Positions 17,727 to 28,525 of a DNA stretch of 29,970 bases are shown here, in pieces. The stretch is taken from NCBI RefSeq assembly GCF_000281045.1, contig NW_008246107.1, positions 260,958 through 290,927 of the forward strand, written 5' to 3'. The first letter of the stretch is position 1. Each line of letters starts with the position of its first letter. Below the pieces are notes generated by a model that saw nothing but the letters and a program-made list of their open reading frames with translations, made no database searches and was not told the DNA's origin. The translations under genes were made by a program, and so were the position numbers. This DNA is from Saprolegnia diclina VS20. Its lineage: Eukaryota > Oomycota > Saprolegniomycetes > Saprolegniales > Saprolegniaceae.

Positions 17727-20700
17727 ATGGCAGCGAAGGCGCGGAGCTGGGACTGGGCGGCGCAGCGTCTCTGGTCGGAGGACGCCAAGTGCAACGTGCG
17801 GCTTCCCGACACGGTGCTAATGGACGCGGAGGGCCGGCCGCAGCGGTGGCTCTTCGCCTCCAAGCACGGCCACGTCGCCAAAAAGAAGGACGACCACGTG
17901 AGCCCGAGCAGCATTCGCGACCGGTTCACTCGCGTCGCTGCGCATCCCAAGAACGCGCTGCGCCACACAGCGCACGCTTTCTACCGCAGCGGAAAGCGAG
18001 AGCTGCTGGACGCAACCCAGTTCAGCAACCTCCTCGACGCCCTGCATGGCGTGCCCAAGCACCGACCGAGCCTCGCTGGCCTCGTCGCCTACGTTCACAG
18101 CAGCACCGAGAACGTGCTGGTCGAGTTCCGAGCCAATCACGGCGTCTCAATATCGAGCCATGACGTGGCAGGGCGCGCGAGGAAGGAGATCGAGCGCGCG
18201 ACGCTGGACGTCGTGAGCTTTCTCCAGACAACGGCCCAGGTACTTATCGTTTGGCGAATATTATCCGACTGCGAATCGTAGGTGTCGATTACGAAGCTCG
18301 TTGCCGAGTTTGTAGTCGACGACGACAACGTCGTGTGGCTGTCGCACGTGCCGCAGACGCTCGTGGAAGCGGCGCCCGGAACGCAGTCGCTGCCGAGCTT
18401 GGCCAAGACAGACGCCCCGTCGAGCGCCAAGTGTGCAGGAGAGTTTTGCCGATACACAGACGCCGACCTTCCTGGGTACGTGCGAGTATGCATCCTCAAG
18501 TGCTAAGGAGCCACCAAGGCTGTATACGGCACCGCCATTGACGCCGCTGCCGCTGGCCGACACGGGCCAGCGCACCAAGATTGGCTACAACAACATCTTG
18601 CTCGCGCGCGCTGCTATGGGGTATCTGCTCTCGCGCTCGGACGACGCCGCGGGGTGGGATGCTCTCGACGCTGCTCAGCGCGCAGAACTCGGGCAGTCGA
18701 ACCCGTCGCACTTTTACAAGCAAGTCGGCGTCTGTCCCAACTGCCACTCGATATATGCCCAGCTGCAGACTCTGCGCCACAACCGCTTTTGCCACGAGAG
18801 CGACCGCCCAACGTCGTCGATCAAGAAGAAGAAGAAGGCGGCGATAAAAGCCAAAGCGACAACCAGCAGCAACCTGAGCAACAACCAGCAGCCATCGGGT
18901 ACGATTCGGTCGCTGATAGCCATACATAAGTGCTGTAGAGTCGCTCTTGAAGTTCATGGGCGTGGCAAAGCCTGACGCAGATGCGCACGAAACCGCGTTC
19001 CTTGCAGAGCTCCATCGACAGTCGCAACTCCTCGAACCGCTCTCGGTGTCGGCTGCATCGTCAGCACGGCTACCCGAAGACGACGCAGCGAGCACGACCG
19101 AAGCCCCTTCCATGGTCAAGCGAAAATGCAAGAAGGGTCCACCGCGTCCCAAGGACAACCAAGTGCTGGCGCAGTTTGAGGCCGAGTGGACCGCAGTCGA
19201 GTCCGCCAACAAGTCTCTCGTGGCCGAGAACGCCCGACTCGCGGCGCGTCTTGCCGATGTGGAAGCTGCGTGCGTTTTTCCTTTTCTACAATCAAGGTAT
19301 CAACCGGTACTTGAAATAGGCGGCAGCAAGAGCAGGCGCAATGGACGACCGATCGTGCACAGCTGCTCGAGTCCAACGGAGTGCTTGAGAAGCAGTCCAA
19401 AGCGCTCGGGAAGCGGCTCAGCACCCTCCAAAAAGAGTTTTCAGATGCCATGGCGGCCAAGGACAACGAGTGGACACAACGACTCTTGGAGACTGAGCAA
19501 CTCTACTCTGCCCGAACAACGCCGCCACCAAGCCGGTCCGTCCATCGCGAAATAGACCGATTTACGATTCGCATTGGTAGGGAGGTGGCCAGTGGCAACC
19601 AACTGAGCCTCATTGAGACCATTGAGCAGCTCTCGGCGCAGCTCGAGGTGGAGCAGCGCGAGCGAGAGACGGACCGACAACGGCTCGCTGCAACGCACCA
19701 AGCTGACGTCCAGCGGGTGCACGACCGCCTCCAACTCGAGACCGAGGCGCTGCGGATTGGCCACCGCCAGCGTACGCCAACCACGGCTCATCATCTAACT
19801 GAGACGGAAATCTTAGAGCTGGATACGATCGAAGAGCTCAAGACACAGCTGCTAACGACGTCGCATCAGCTGCAAGTCGCTCAGGCGCAAACCAAACAGG
19901 CGAAAGCAGCGGCTCTCGACGCCCAAGTGGCCGTGTCGACCCTCGAAGACAAGATTGTGGCCTTGGAAGCGAAGAGCCCCGCTCTGCTTCCGACGACTGC
20001 TGCTGTCGACAGTGCTGCGACCGAGAAGCTCCAGCACAAGATCGAGTACCTGAAAGCGCAGCTGGCGTCCGAAACGCGTTGTAAGGAGGAGCTTGGTGCA
20101 ACTGTCGCAACGCTGACGGCCAACCTTGACAGCCTCAAGCGCGACCGCAAAAAGCTTTCTTCGGACCTCGACGAAGCGTAAGCAGGGCGCTATCAAATGA
20201 TATCTCAGAGAGCTCTGTAGGCACCGCAAGCAACTCGAGAAGGCCGACGCACGCTACCGCGCAGAAGTTGAGACCGTCCAAGCGGCCAATGCGGCGCTGC
20301 AGTCCAAGCTGGCGACGCTCCAGGCCAACGTCGCTGACCTCGTCGCCGACCTTGCAGCGTCGCGCAACAGAGAGGAAAGCGCCAAGCTCTCGATGGAGAA
20401 GCTCGCAAGCGAATCAGTGCGCCTGCACGCGCGCATCGCCGAGCTCGAAGCCACGAACGAGGAGCTCCAAGAGGCGACAAACGGCACCAAATCGTCGCTT
20501 GAAGACGCAACGCGAGCTACGATGGAAGCGACGCTTCGCCGTCTAACGCACGAGCGGCAGTACTTGAAGAGCCAGGTACTCGCGCGTCTTGTGCGAATCA
20601 CCATAACTTTACCTCTAGATGGACGGCGAAATACGGCGCAAGGACGACGCAGAGGCCAAGGTGCGCGAACTTCAGGCGCAGTTGGCCGACGCTACGACGT

Positions 20701-23700
20701 CAACGAAAGCAGAGGTGATCGCAGCCAAGCAAGCGGCTAAAGAAAAAGAGGCAGCACTAGCAACGGCACTGGCCAAGCTTGAGGAGACGCAGTTGCTTAC
20801 GCAGGGCGAGCTCTCGAGCACAAAGCACCAGCTCCACGACGCCAAAATCGCCCTCATTGGCGCGCGCGATGAAAGCCAGCGTGCACGTGCCGAGCTTGAG
20901 ACGCAGCGCGCTGACCTCGCGCACCTGAAATCGAGCCTCCTGTCGACGCGCGAGGAGCTTTTGAAGGAGCGAGACCGCAGCAAACTCAACGCAGAGCGCC
21001 AGACGACGTCGCTTCAGGCCATCAAGGCGTCACTCGTCGAGACAGAAGCGTCCAAAGCTGCCGAGATTGTGGCGCTGCACAACGAGCGCACGCAGCTGCG
21101 CTCGACCCTCGCGGAGGTTTGCATCTCTTCATTTTGCCGAAACTCACGCAAGTGGGTAGGCGCACAGCACGCAGCTCGCGCTCGCTGCCTCGCTGCAAGC
21201 CCAAAGCGTGCAGCAAAAACAGCAAGTCGCACTCTTGCGCGTAGCGCTATCAACAGCGCACCGCGAGGCGACGCGGGTGTTGCGACGTTGGGACGCCTGG
21301 ACACGCCTCGTAGCCTGTCACCGCGTCCAAGCGTCTGGAGCGCAGACACTCAAGGACGCGCTGCAGGCTCGAGAACTCGTGTGGCACGACCGCCTGTCCG
21401 TCGCCTGCGCTGACGTCCACGAAAAGTGCACACTGGAAAGAGACTTGGCGCTGGCGGCCGTGTCCGAGCGGCTTCTCACGGACGCTGCCGAAGCCGCCCA
21501 AGTAGCAGCGCATGCCCACGCGCAAGCTCTTACGTACGTGCACTCTACTGTCCAGTGCTGGATGTTGACGAGGGCACAGGGATTGCGAGGTTGCGTCGGC
21601 GGCCAAATTGGAGCTGATCAAAAACGAACTCACAAGACTGCACGACGCCGAGGTGGAGGCACTGGAAGCCAGTCACGTGCAGGCCATTGAGGCTCTCCAG
21701 GAAGCCGCTCGCCAGAGCCAAGACGAGGCGGACGCAGCCATCGCGCAGCTCGAGGCCGAACGTCGGGTGCGGGAGTCGGAATTACAGAACGCTGCGAGCG
21801 CGCGTTTGACGCAAGCGCTGAGAGAGATGGAGTTAGCCCACAGCAACGATCTCCGAGAGGTCCAAGCTGCGGCAGCGACACATCATGAGATGATAGAAAC
21901 GATGCACGCCGCAGCCTTGAGCGAGGCAAGAACCGCGGCAGAGGCTCTCTTCGACACCGAGCAAGCTCGATGGGAGGCTATAGCTTCCATGACTGGCGCT
22001 GACATCGAAGCGCGTTGGGTCGCAAAAGCCCAGAGAGCGCTGGCGTTGACCCAAGACTCACTCTTGCACGACCAAGCCACAGCCACGCAAGCGCTCATCT
22101 CGCAACACAACGCAGCAGCCGCCGATACGGTCGCCCACTGGACGCACCTGTTGGAAACTGCGCGGACGGAGCACGCGACGGCCACTGCAGAACTACGCGC
22201 CAATGCCGACGCCAAGGTGAGCAGCGCCCAGTCCGTTGAAAAGTCTTCACCTTTCCCAGCTCGCGGCCGAGCTCGAGGCTTGTCGGCGCGAGATGGCCGA
22301 GCAGAAAGGCAACGCTGTTTTGACGACAACTGCCAAGTGGCAGCGCGCCCTTGCAGGTACTCTGTCGTGCACTTCAGAACCAAGTCATTCCAATCCCTTA
22401 TAGACACCACCGCCCGGATCGAAACCGAAAGAAAGGTGGCCTATGACAAGGGCGTGTCGGACCGCGAGGCCGAATGGCAGCGGGCTGCTGCTCTCATCAA
22501 GCAAGCCCAAAAGGACGAGGTTGCTCACGAAGAGCTGAGTGTGAGTTTACTACTATCTATGACTAGGTTGGCGCACTGGAGCGTGACTCCAAACAGGCAC
22601 TTGCCGCGTGCGAGGAGCGGTTCGGCTTGCTATTGGCTGCCAAGACGCAGGAGCTACAGGCGGCGTGCGCTGCCACCCTGAACGCAGCAGCTGCGACCGC
22701 CAAAATGGAGCAAGAACATGCGATCGCTGCAACACGCGACGCAGTCGCAGAGACAACCGAAGCCCGCGTCGTCGCTGAATGGTCCAATCGCATGAGTGCG
22801 GCCGCTGCCGCGAGCGACCAGCAGCTGCGCGACGCCTGTGCCGAGGTACAAGCACTCTGTTCAAATGAGGCGTGACGTGGTGGTGTAGCTCCAAACGACC
22901 ATGCAAAACGAAGCCGAAGAGCAGCTTACAGCTGCCAAGACGCGGTGGAGCCAACTGAAAGCTGATGAAATCGCTACGCTACGGGCCGCGTTACGCAGCG
23001 ACCACTACCAACAGCTCCAAGATGAGCTAGGAAAGGTCCGGCGTGCGCATGAAGCGCAGTTGGCACAATTGCAGGCAGACCACAGTGCAGCCTTGGCCTC
23101 CGTAGGATACACAAGTGCAAGTTGAGGGGTTCATGGTCGGGATAGGCTACCGCGCAGCTGCGAGCTGACGCAGACACGGAGCTCCAGACGCGGCTGCTAG
23201 CCTGTCAAGAGACCGCCAACCAGCAACACGAAGCAGAGATGGCGCTCGTCCAAGAAGAGAGCGAGAAGCTCATCGACAAGGTCGAGATCGCCATGCAAGC
23301 ACTCAAAAAGCAAAAAGAGGTACCACCGCCTCCTTCTGCGCTCGTTTCACGTTCTGCAGGCAACGGAGACGGAGCTACAGCGAGTGACGCACGCCCTTGA
23401 GGAAGCGGAAGACGCGGCGTTCGATCTGCAAGAAGAGATGAGCTCGCTCAAGAAGAAATACGTCATGCGGCACCTTCTCATGTTACATTCCGGGCTGCAA
23501 AAGATGCAAATCATGGAAGATGAGCTCGACACGGTATCTGTCGTGTTTTGCATGCCAATTGGCCATCTGGGCCATGTAGAAAGAAATGGAGAAGGCGGCC
23601 GCCGATCGGTTGTGGCAAGCCAAGCTGGACACCACGACCAACGACTTGTCGCGCCAGCTCACACAGTCCACGACCACGATCGACAAGCTTCACGAGGCAA

Positions 23701-24258
23701 GTACCCACAGCCGCTATGATGACTCACAGGCGCGCATCAGGTCTACGCCACAGTGTACGAGACCTTGGTCAACTACCGTCGCGACGAGCTTGTCCAACAC
23801 CGAAGCGCCAGCAATGTCGTCACAAGTGAACTGGACGTTTTGCACGCCCAGATCGATCAAGTGCTTCACAGCAAATCTGAGAGCGATCGCGAGATCGAGA
23901 AGGCCCAAGCAGACCTCGGCGCCCTCGAGGACGAGCTCAGTGGCATCCAACTTATGAAGGACGGCCACGTCAACCAAGCCCAAGTCGCCAGAAAGCGCCG
24001 GCTGCATCAAGAGACGGAAGCGCTTTTGGAAGCCATCGACTCGAAGAAAGCCAAGGTGAACAATCATATGTCTCTCAAATGCTCGACGGGATCTAGGCGC
24101 GTGGCGTCGAAGTCCAGCTTAACGAGCTCTATGGGCTCCAGCGCGCCAAGGAAGATGAAATGAAGGGCCTCGAGCGCCATCTCGTCACGATCCTCGTCGA
24201 GCAGCAGAAACAGCTTCTCACTCTCGTCTCGTCCGTCAAGAGCATTTCCGCCGTATAG
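17727..24258 (+). CDS. Giant coiled-coil protein with N-terminal C2HC-like motif
   Basis: Eighteen exons: 17727-18239, 18282-18479, 18508-18898, 18939-19269, 19320-20177, 20221-20575, 20619-21116, 21160-21533, 21580-22216, 22260-22356, 22404-22540, 22567-22845, 22889-23101, 23158-23319, 23360-23533, 23580-23700, 23730-24055 and 24097-24258, giving 1941 residues. Introns are mostly 40-50 nt, with three of 26-29 nt. The N-terminal 430 residues are globular and unrecognised. They include a possible zinc site Cys313-x2-Cys316-x11-His328-x3-Cys332 (VCPNCHSIYAQLQ...HNRFC) and a lysine run followed by a polar stretch. Residues from about 440 to 1930 are almost continuous heptad-rich coiled coil, full of Ala, Gln, Glu, Leu and Arg, with few prolines. 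The build fits a centrosome, basal-body or other scaffold protein, but no family is recognised, so the role is open. Frame continuity across all joins supports the model. Individual splice sites, especially those of the shortest introns, are less certain. Confidence 0.8.
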
Positions 24259-24600
24259 TTTAGTGTCATATCCAAAATAGAAGATAGATTGTGTCGACTC
24301 TGTTGGAAATTCCGGATTTTCCCGCCATAAATGAGCCAATCACATTCAACCGTGCCTGCGCTGCCTTTTGTGCTAAACGAGAAACGCTGCAACTATTTCA
24401 AGTACCGACCGGGAGTCCAACGTTGTATGGCTCACAATCGCGCCAAGGTACTGCGAAGACTCCGAACAACAAGCTGCGGCAATAAGAAACTGAGGTCTCT
24501 GTTCCACCTGTCGACTCGGAGCGCTTCTGTCGAAGGTTTGCGCCGCCGCCTTTTTCTGGGAAACGGTCGAAAAGGCCCCGAGTCGTTCATTTGCAAATAA
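24259..24600. promoter_or_regulatory. Intergenic region with CCAAT box (342 bp)
   Basis: Separates two plus-strand genes. It holds TCCGGAT at 24311 and a CCAAT box at 24336-24340. An open frame from 24331 ends in TAA exactly before the next ATG, but its product is basic, low in hydrophobic residues and unlike any family, so it is read as 5' leader. Confidence 0.35.
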
Positions 24601-24837
24601 ATGGCAGACGAGACGGCGCTAACGCTGCTCCTTGTCTTGAGCATCCTCGGCGGTCTCACGCTGCTCGTGTCCTGCTACGTACGCTGGATTCTCATCGCCA
24701 CAAGCAAGCGCGTCGACGTTGTTCATAGCAAAGGGTACTTGAACCTTCCAACGGCCAACCACCCGACCATTTACGACCACATCTCGACGCTCGAGCTCCG
24801 GCGTCCGGACGACTACTGCATCACGGTTGCGGCCTAA
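24601..24837 (+). CDS. Small single-pass membrane protein, function unknown
   Basis: Intronless frame for 78 residues starting at ATG 24601 in the context AAATAAATGG. Residues 6-32 form one strongly hydrophobic helix (TLLLVLSILGGLTLLVSCYV), followed by RWILIATSKR and a soluble tail of about 40 residues with HPTIYDHIST and DDYCITVAA. Codon use is GC-rich at third positions (CTC, ATC, ACG), like the confident genes here, which supports real coding. No family is recognised. A signal-anchor protein is the likely topology, with the basic RWILIATSKR flank on the cytosolic side (inference). Confidence 0.6.
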   Translation: MADETALTLLLVLSILGGLTLLVSCYVRWILIATSKRVDVVHSKGYLNLPTANHPTIYDHISTLELRRPDDYCITVAA

Positions 24838-25059
24838 GGCATCTAGAGACTAACTGCACATCAATTATTTAGAGTATCGATTTGTGCCTCATCTTGCTTT
24901 GCTCCCAGACAATCGAGATCCTGTCCACTCGCTCGCTCGGTTCAACACGACGTAATTCCTAGGATTTAGCTCTGTGGCTGGTCAAGTTGTGTTGAACAGG
25001 ATTAAGAATAATGAAGTGGACACTGCGAGCATCGTATGCAAAGCCGAAGCGCCGGTCCG

Positions 25060-25898
25060 TTATTGGCGCAGTGACGCGACGAAGTCGTTGGAGAGCTTGA
25101 AGTAGTCGTCGCCGGCGGCCTCAGGCGAAATGGGGAGACGCTGAGGGCTCTTTTGCCCGCTGCTCTGGCTCTCGCGCTTGCTTGCACGCGGTGACTTGGC
25201 TTGGATGTCAAGCGTGTTGAGCTCTAACTGCCGCATGGTTGAGAGCTGGATCTGCTTCTTCTTTTGGTCGTCCGAGAACATGTCCGAGTTTACGATACGC
25301 TCAAAAAGACTGCCCTTGCACGTCGTCGCGACGTCGTAGAGCTCCTTGAATTCGGGGTGGACCTTTACCAGTTCCTGCGCCGCGGGAGTCGAGAGCTTGC
25401 GAAAGATGTCGGGCGTCATTGGTAGCGACAGCTGTCCCGGAGCTTTGGTTTGCTTCGACGGCGAGCTCAGGCTCGCATTGCGCGCAGGGCCTTTGGGCTT
25501 GAGGACGGTTTCGAACCGAAGGCGCTGAAAGTCGCTTTGCTTCTCGAATGCGTTGATGATCTGCTGCGCGTCTGTGGACGTGCGCAGTAGGAGCTCCCTT
25601 AGCAGCTACACATACAAATTTTGAGTTTAGGTTGCCAGTCGAATGAAGTTGTATACTTGGTTTTCGGTCAGCAGCGCTTGACACCCTTTACAACTCGGGT
25701 GGTCGCAGTCGTCCTCTTCAGCGGCTGCAGCGTCAATGCTCAGGGACTCGCGGGGCGAGTGCAAGAAGGCTTCGACGTCCACGCCTGGGATCTGTTGATT
25801 TCGGGAAATGAGTTTGGGAGAATGATTCTTTCAACTTGTACCTTCTTTGTAATGATGGACGCGCTCTTGGGCGTCGAAGGCTGGGCTCGTGCGAGCAT
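25060..25898 (-). CDS. Unknown 245-residue protein with Cys cluster
   Basis: Three exons on the minus strand: 25898-25842, 25791-25657 and 25605-25060, with introns of 50 and 51 nt. All joins are in phase 0 and the model is consistent. The N-terminus is polar (MLARAQPSTPKSAS). Exon 2 carries an acidic stretch leading to CDHPSCKGCQ, a close Cys/His cluster that could bind a metal. Exon 3 starts with helices (LLRELLLRTSTDAQQIINAF, SDFQRLRFETVLKP) and continues with MTPDIFRKLSTPAAQELVKV and HPEFKELYDVATTC. The C-terminal 70 residues are polar with KSP/SP sites (AKSPRASKRES, QKSPQR, PISPE), possible kinase targets. It is not recognised as a named family; a cytosolic regulatory or adaptor role is a guess only. 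It converges with the 78-residue gene across 222 bp. Confidence 0.72.
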
Positions 25899-26371
25899 CG
25901 TCGGCGGTTGGTGGGGAAAAGAATTATATCTCAACGTTGTCGCGCCAATTCGACTTGACGTTTCAACGGGAGAAACCGACCCAACGCCACGGGGCGCCAC
26001 GTTGGACGCCGGTGGTGAGCCCGAAAGGCAACAATTGGAGCCGTTGCCGTACGAATTGTTGCTTCGAGTATGCTACAGGCATGTAGACTACTGCCGCATC
26101 TCCCCATGCTTCATCCCAAAGACTCGCCACCGAGTCAATCGTTTGGTCCATTTTAAATCGGATCCAAAAACACCTTTTTACTTTGAGCCCTACAGAAAGC
26201 ATTTTGAGGATAGGATACACCAACTGCAAGGCGTGCATCCGGCGTCGCTCTCAAAACTTCTCCACACTCCATGCGACGGCACACGAACCTCGGTGCCGTT
26301 GCGCAACCTAGATACAAAATGCACTCGGTGAGCTCGCCTCGCATAGTCTCTACTTTCCTCACGCGTCGACT
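25899..26371. other. No confident gene (473 bp)
   Basis: Upstream of the 245-residue gene. On the plus strand a frame passes through PLPYELLLRVCYRHVDYC and RLVHFKSDPKTPFYFEPYRK to a stop at 26331. It has no clean start outside the antisense neighbour and a donor-like GTGAGC near its end. It could be an exon of an unrecognised gene, but this is not enough to call one. Confidence 0.3.
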
Positions 26372-26828
26372 ATGTTTCGCGCGTTTCGGGCCAATGATCC
26401 TGGTGTTGATCGGTCGTGTTCCTCGCTCCAGAAGCGACTTCAACCTCCGGCATCTACTAGTACGCCAAACCCACTGCAATTGGTTTGCTCATTGCTGTAC
26501 AGTCTAGAGTTGGCTATGCCTTCTGCACATACCAGATCTGAGTTTACCGTTGGAACCAGTCCACGGCCAGAACGACGCCGACGTCGACCAAGCACGCGGT
26601 GCCACCGAGGCGACTTCAACGTCGCGTCGCGGCAGAAGGCGTCGTGTCAACACCCGACGCACTTTATCGAGTGTTTCTGGTGATTGCGTATTTTATGGTA
26701 GCACAATAAGAAACAAGCATACACATATCAAGATACGCGGTGAGGATCTCAACGCACCATTACGTCATCGCGATGTGGCACGATCGTTCTTCTTAGGTGC
26801 GGTTCGGATTACCGAGTATATTGTATGA
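26372..26828 (+). CDS. Doubtful hypothetical protein
   Basis: ATG at 26372 opens a 37-codon exon (to 26482) rich in Ser, Pro and Arg (MFRAFRANDPGVD, QPPASTSTPNPLQL). A 25-nt GT-AG gap (26483-26507) connects it in phase to a second open stretch to 26828, with EPVHGQNDADVDQARG and SRRGRRRRVNTRRTLSSVSG. Together they would give 143 residues. Without splicing, the first frame stops at 26683 after 103 residues. The protein is basic and looks disordered; no family is recognised. The intron would be at the lower limit for this genome. It may be a 5' leader or an unrelated non-coding stretch; the next gene starts 118 bp downstream. Confidence 0.28.
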
Positions 26829-26946
26829 GGTCAAAAGCGTACTTTATCGGGCGCGCACTTGAACGACTGTCGCAGATCTTGCGATTCTTGTGGCATCCGT
26901 CGCGCATGGAGGTGTGTTCATAGCTGGTTTCGCCGCCTCGTGCAGA

Positions 26947-28245
26947 ATGCTTCGGTCGTCGATCTCTCGCGTGCGCCGGGCGTTCTCGACGTCGTCGTAC
27001 CTGCAGCGAGAGACGAGCTACCCGGTGCAGAAGATCAAGGTCGTGCTCCTCGAGAACATCCACCCGCGCGCAATCGAGATCTTTGAGAACGAAGGCTACA
27101 GCATCGAGACGTACAAGGGCGCGCTGGGCGGCCAAGAGCTCATCGACATTGCCGCCAACGCCAACATCCTCGGCATCCGCTCCAAGACACAGCTCGACCG
27201 CACCTTCTTCGATTCGATCGGGTGGCACGAGCACCGCCTCTGGACGATCGGCTGCTTCTGCATTGGCACCAACCAGGTCGACCTCGCAGGCGCTGCGCAG
27301 TACGGCGTACCCGTCTTCAACGCGCCGTTCTCCAACACGCGCTCCGTGGCGGAGAAGACGATCGGCGAAGTGCTTTGCCTTCACCGCAAGCTCTTTGAAC
27401 GCTCGACCGACATGCACGCCGGCATCTGGAAAAAGTCGGCGACCGGCGCCCACGAGGTTCGTGGCACAACGCTCGGCATCGTTGGCTACGGCCGCATCGG
27501 GTCCCAAGTCTCGGTCCTCGCGGAGCTCCTCGGCATGAAGGTCGTCTTCTACGATCCGCTTAAGTGTCTCCCGCTCGGCAACGCCACGCAGCTCGACTCG
27601 CTTCAAGACGTGCTCGCGACGGCTGACTGCGTCACGCTCCACGTGCCGGCGACGAGCTCGACCAAGAACATGATCAACGAAGAGACGCTGCGCTGCATGA
27701 AGGATGGTGCTCTCCTCATCAACAACGCCCGCGGCGCTGTCATGGACCTCGACGCGGTCGCCGCTGCGCTCAAGTCGGGCAAGCTCGGCGGGGCGGCCGT
27801 CGATGTGTTTCCGTGGGAGCCGGCCAAGAACGGTGAGCCCTTCTCGACGCCGCTCCAGGGCATTCCGAACGTGATTTTGACCCCGCACATTGGTGGCAGC
27901 ACGGAGGAGGCCCAAGGCAACATCGCGGTCGAGGTCGCGACCAAGCTCGTGCGCTTCATCAACGAAGGCTCGAGCATTACGGCGACCAACATCCCGGAGG
28001 TCGACCTCGGCCTCACGTCGGCGGGCAACATTCGCATCCTCCACATGCACCACAACGTGCCCGGCGTCCTCAGCAAGATTCACGCCGTCCTCTCCGACTA
28101 TGGCATCAATGTGAGCGCGCAGTTCCTCCAGTCGAACGCCCGCCACTCGTACATCATCCTCGAGGTCGAGCCATTCCACGCCAAGCTCGTGACACGCGAG
28201 CTCAAGAAGATCAAGGAAACCATCTTCCTCCGCACCCTGCTATAA
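26947..28245 (+). CDS. serA: D-3-phosphoglycerate dehydrogenase, mitochondrial, ACT-domain type
   Basis: Oxidises 3-phosphoglycerate to 3-phosphohydroxypyruvate with NAD, the first step of serine synthesis. Intronless, 432 residues. The N-terminus MLRSSISRVRRAFSTSSYLQ is Arg/Ser-rich with an RAFSTS cleavage-like site, so mitochondrial import is likely. The mature part starts about residue 28 (KIKVVLLENIHPRA). Seen in order: IGCFCIGTNQVDL and FNAPFSNTRSVAEKTIGE (substrate domain), the NAD fold G180-Y-G-R-I-G185, and catalytic Arg262 (NNARGAVMD), Glu291 (VFPWEP) and His314 (LTPHIGGST). The 29 and 23 residue spacings equal those of E. coli SerA (Arg240, Glu269, His292). A C-terminal ACT domain follows (RILHMHHNVPGVLSKIHAVL), the serine-binding control module in bacteria. 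The E. coli-like layout suggests bacterial descent of the enzyme. The start at 26947 is the ATG giving the targeting sequence. Confidence 0.97.
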   Translation: MLRSSISRVRRAFSTSSYLQRETSYPVQKIKVVLLENIHPRAIEIFENEGYSIETYKGALGGQELIDIAANANILGIRSKTQLDRTFFDSIGWHEHRLWTIGCFCIGTNQVDLAGAAQYGVPVFNAPFSNTRSVAEKTIGEVLCLHRKLFERSTDMHAGIWKKSATGAHEVRGTTLGIVGYGRIGSQVSVLAELLGMKVVFYDPLKCLPLGNATQLDSLQDVLATADCVTLHVPATSSTKNMINEETLRCMKDGALLINNARGAVMDLDAVAAALKSGKLGGAAVDVFPWEPAKNGEPFSTPLQGIPNVILTPHIGGSTEEAQGNIAVEVATKLVRFINEGSSITATNIPEVDLGLTSAGNIRILHMHHNVPGVLSKIHAVLSDYGINVSAQFLQSNARHSYIILEVEPFHAKLVTRELKKIKETIFLRTLL

Positions 28246-28525
28246 AGATAACTAAATACCCTCAATTATCTTTTCTTCCAAGGCTTGCGCAGCTGCTCAC
28301 GGTGTGCGGTGCCAGAGTGGTTGCAGTCATGGGTGGTCAGCCGCCCAACAGACGGTGCCGAAACACGTGCTCACTGTGGGTGTCCGTTGAGTCTGCATAT
28401 CGCCAAATTTTGTCCAATGCTGACAGTCATATCGCTTGTTTGCCCTGCGAATTCGTTTGCTCCACCGTGGGAATCACAAACCAAGGAATAAATTACGACA
28501 GAAAACACATCGAACGGAGAGCTGT
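28246..28525. other. Convergent 3' region (280 bp)
   Basis: Space between the ends of serA (plus) and the PX gene (minus). It includes AT-rich stretches just after the serA stop. No gene or RNA is supported. Confidence 0.4.

Noticed and set aside
24331-24600. 89-codon frame ending directly before the 78-residue gene
   Set aside because: Basic, domain-free product lying in the presumed promoter and 5' leader.
26809-28179. 456-codon open frame antisense to serA
   Set aside because: It mirrors the GC-rich codon pattern of the opposite strand, its product is Arg/Val/Glu-rich with no domain, and serA is certain.
28302-28380. tRNA-like start (GGTGCCAGAGTGGTTGCAGTC)
   Set aside because: The D-arm-like block is not followed by an anticodon stem or a GGTTCGA-type T-arm, and no acceptor stem can be formed.
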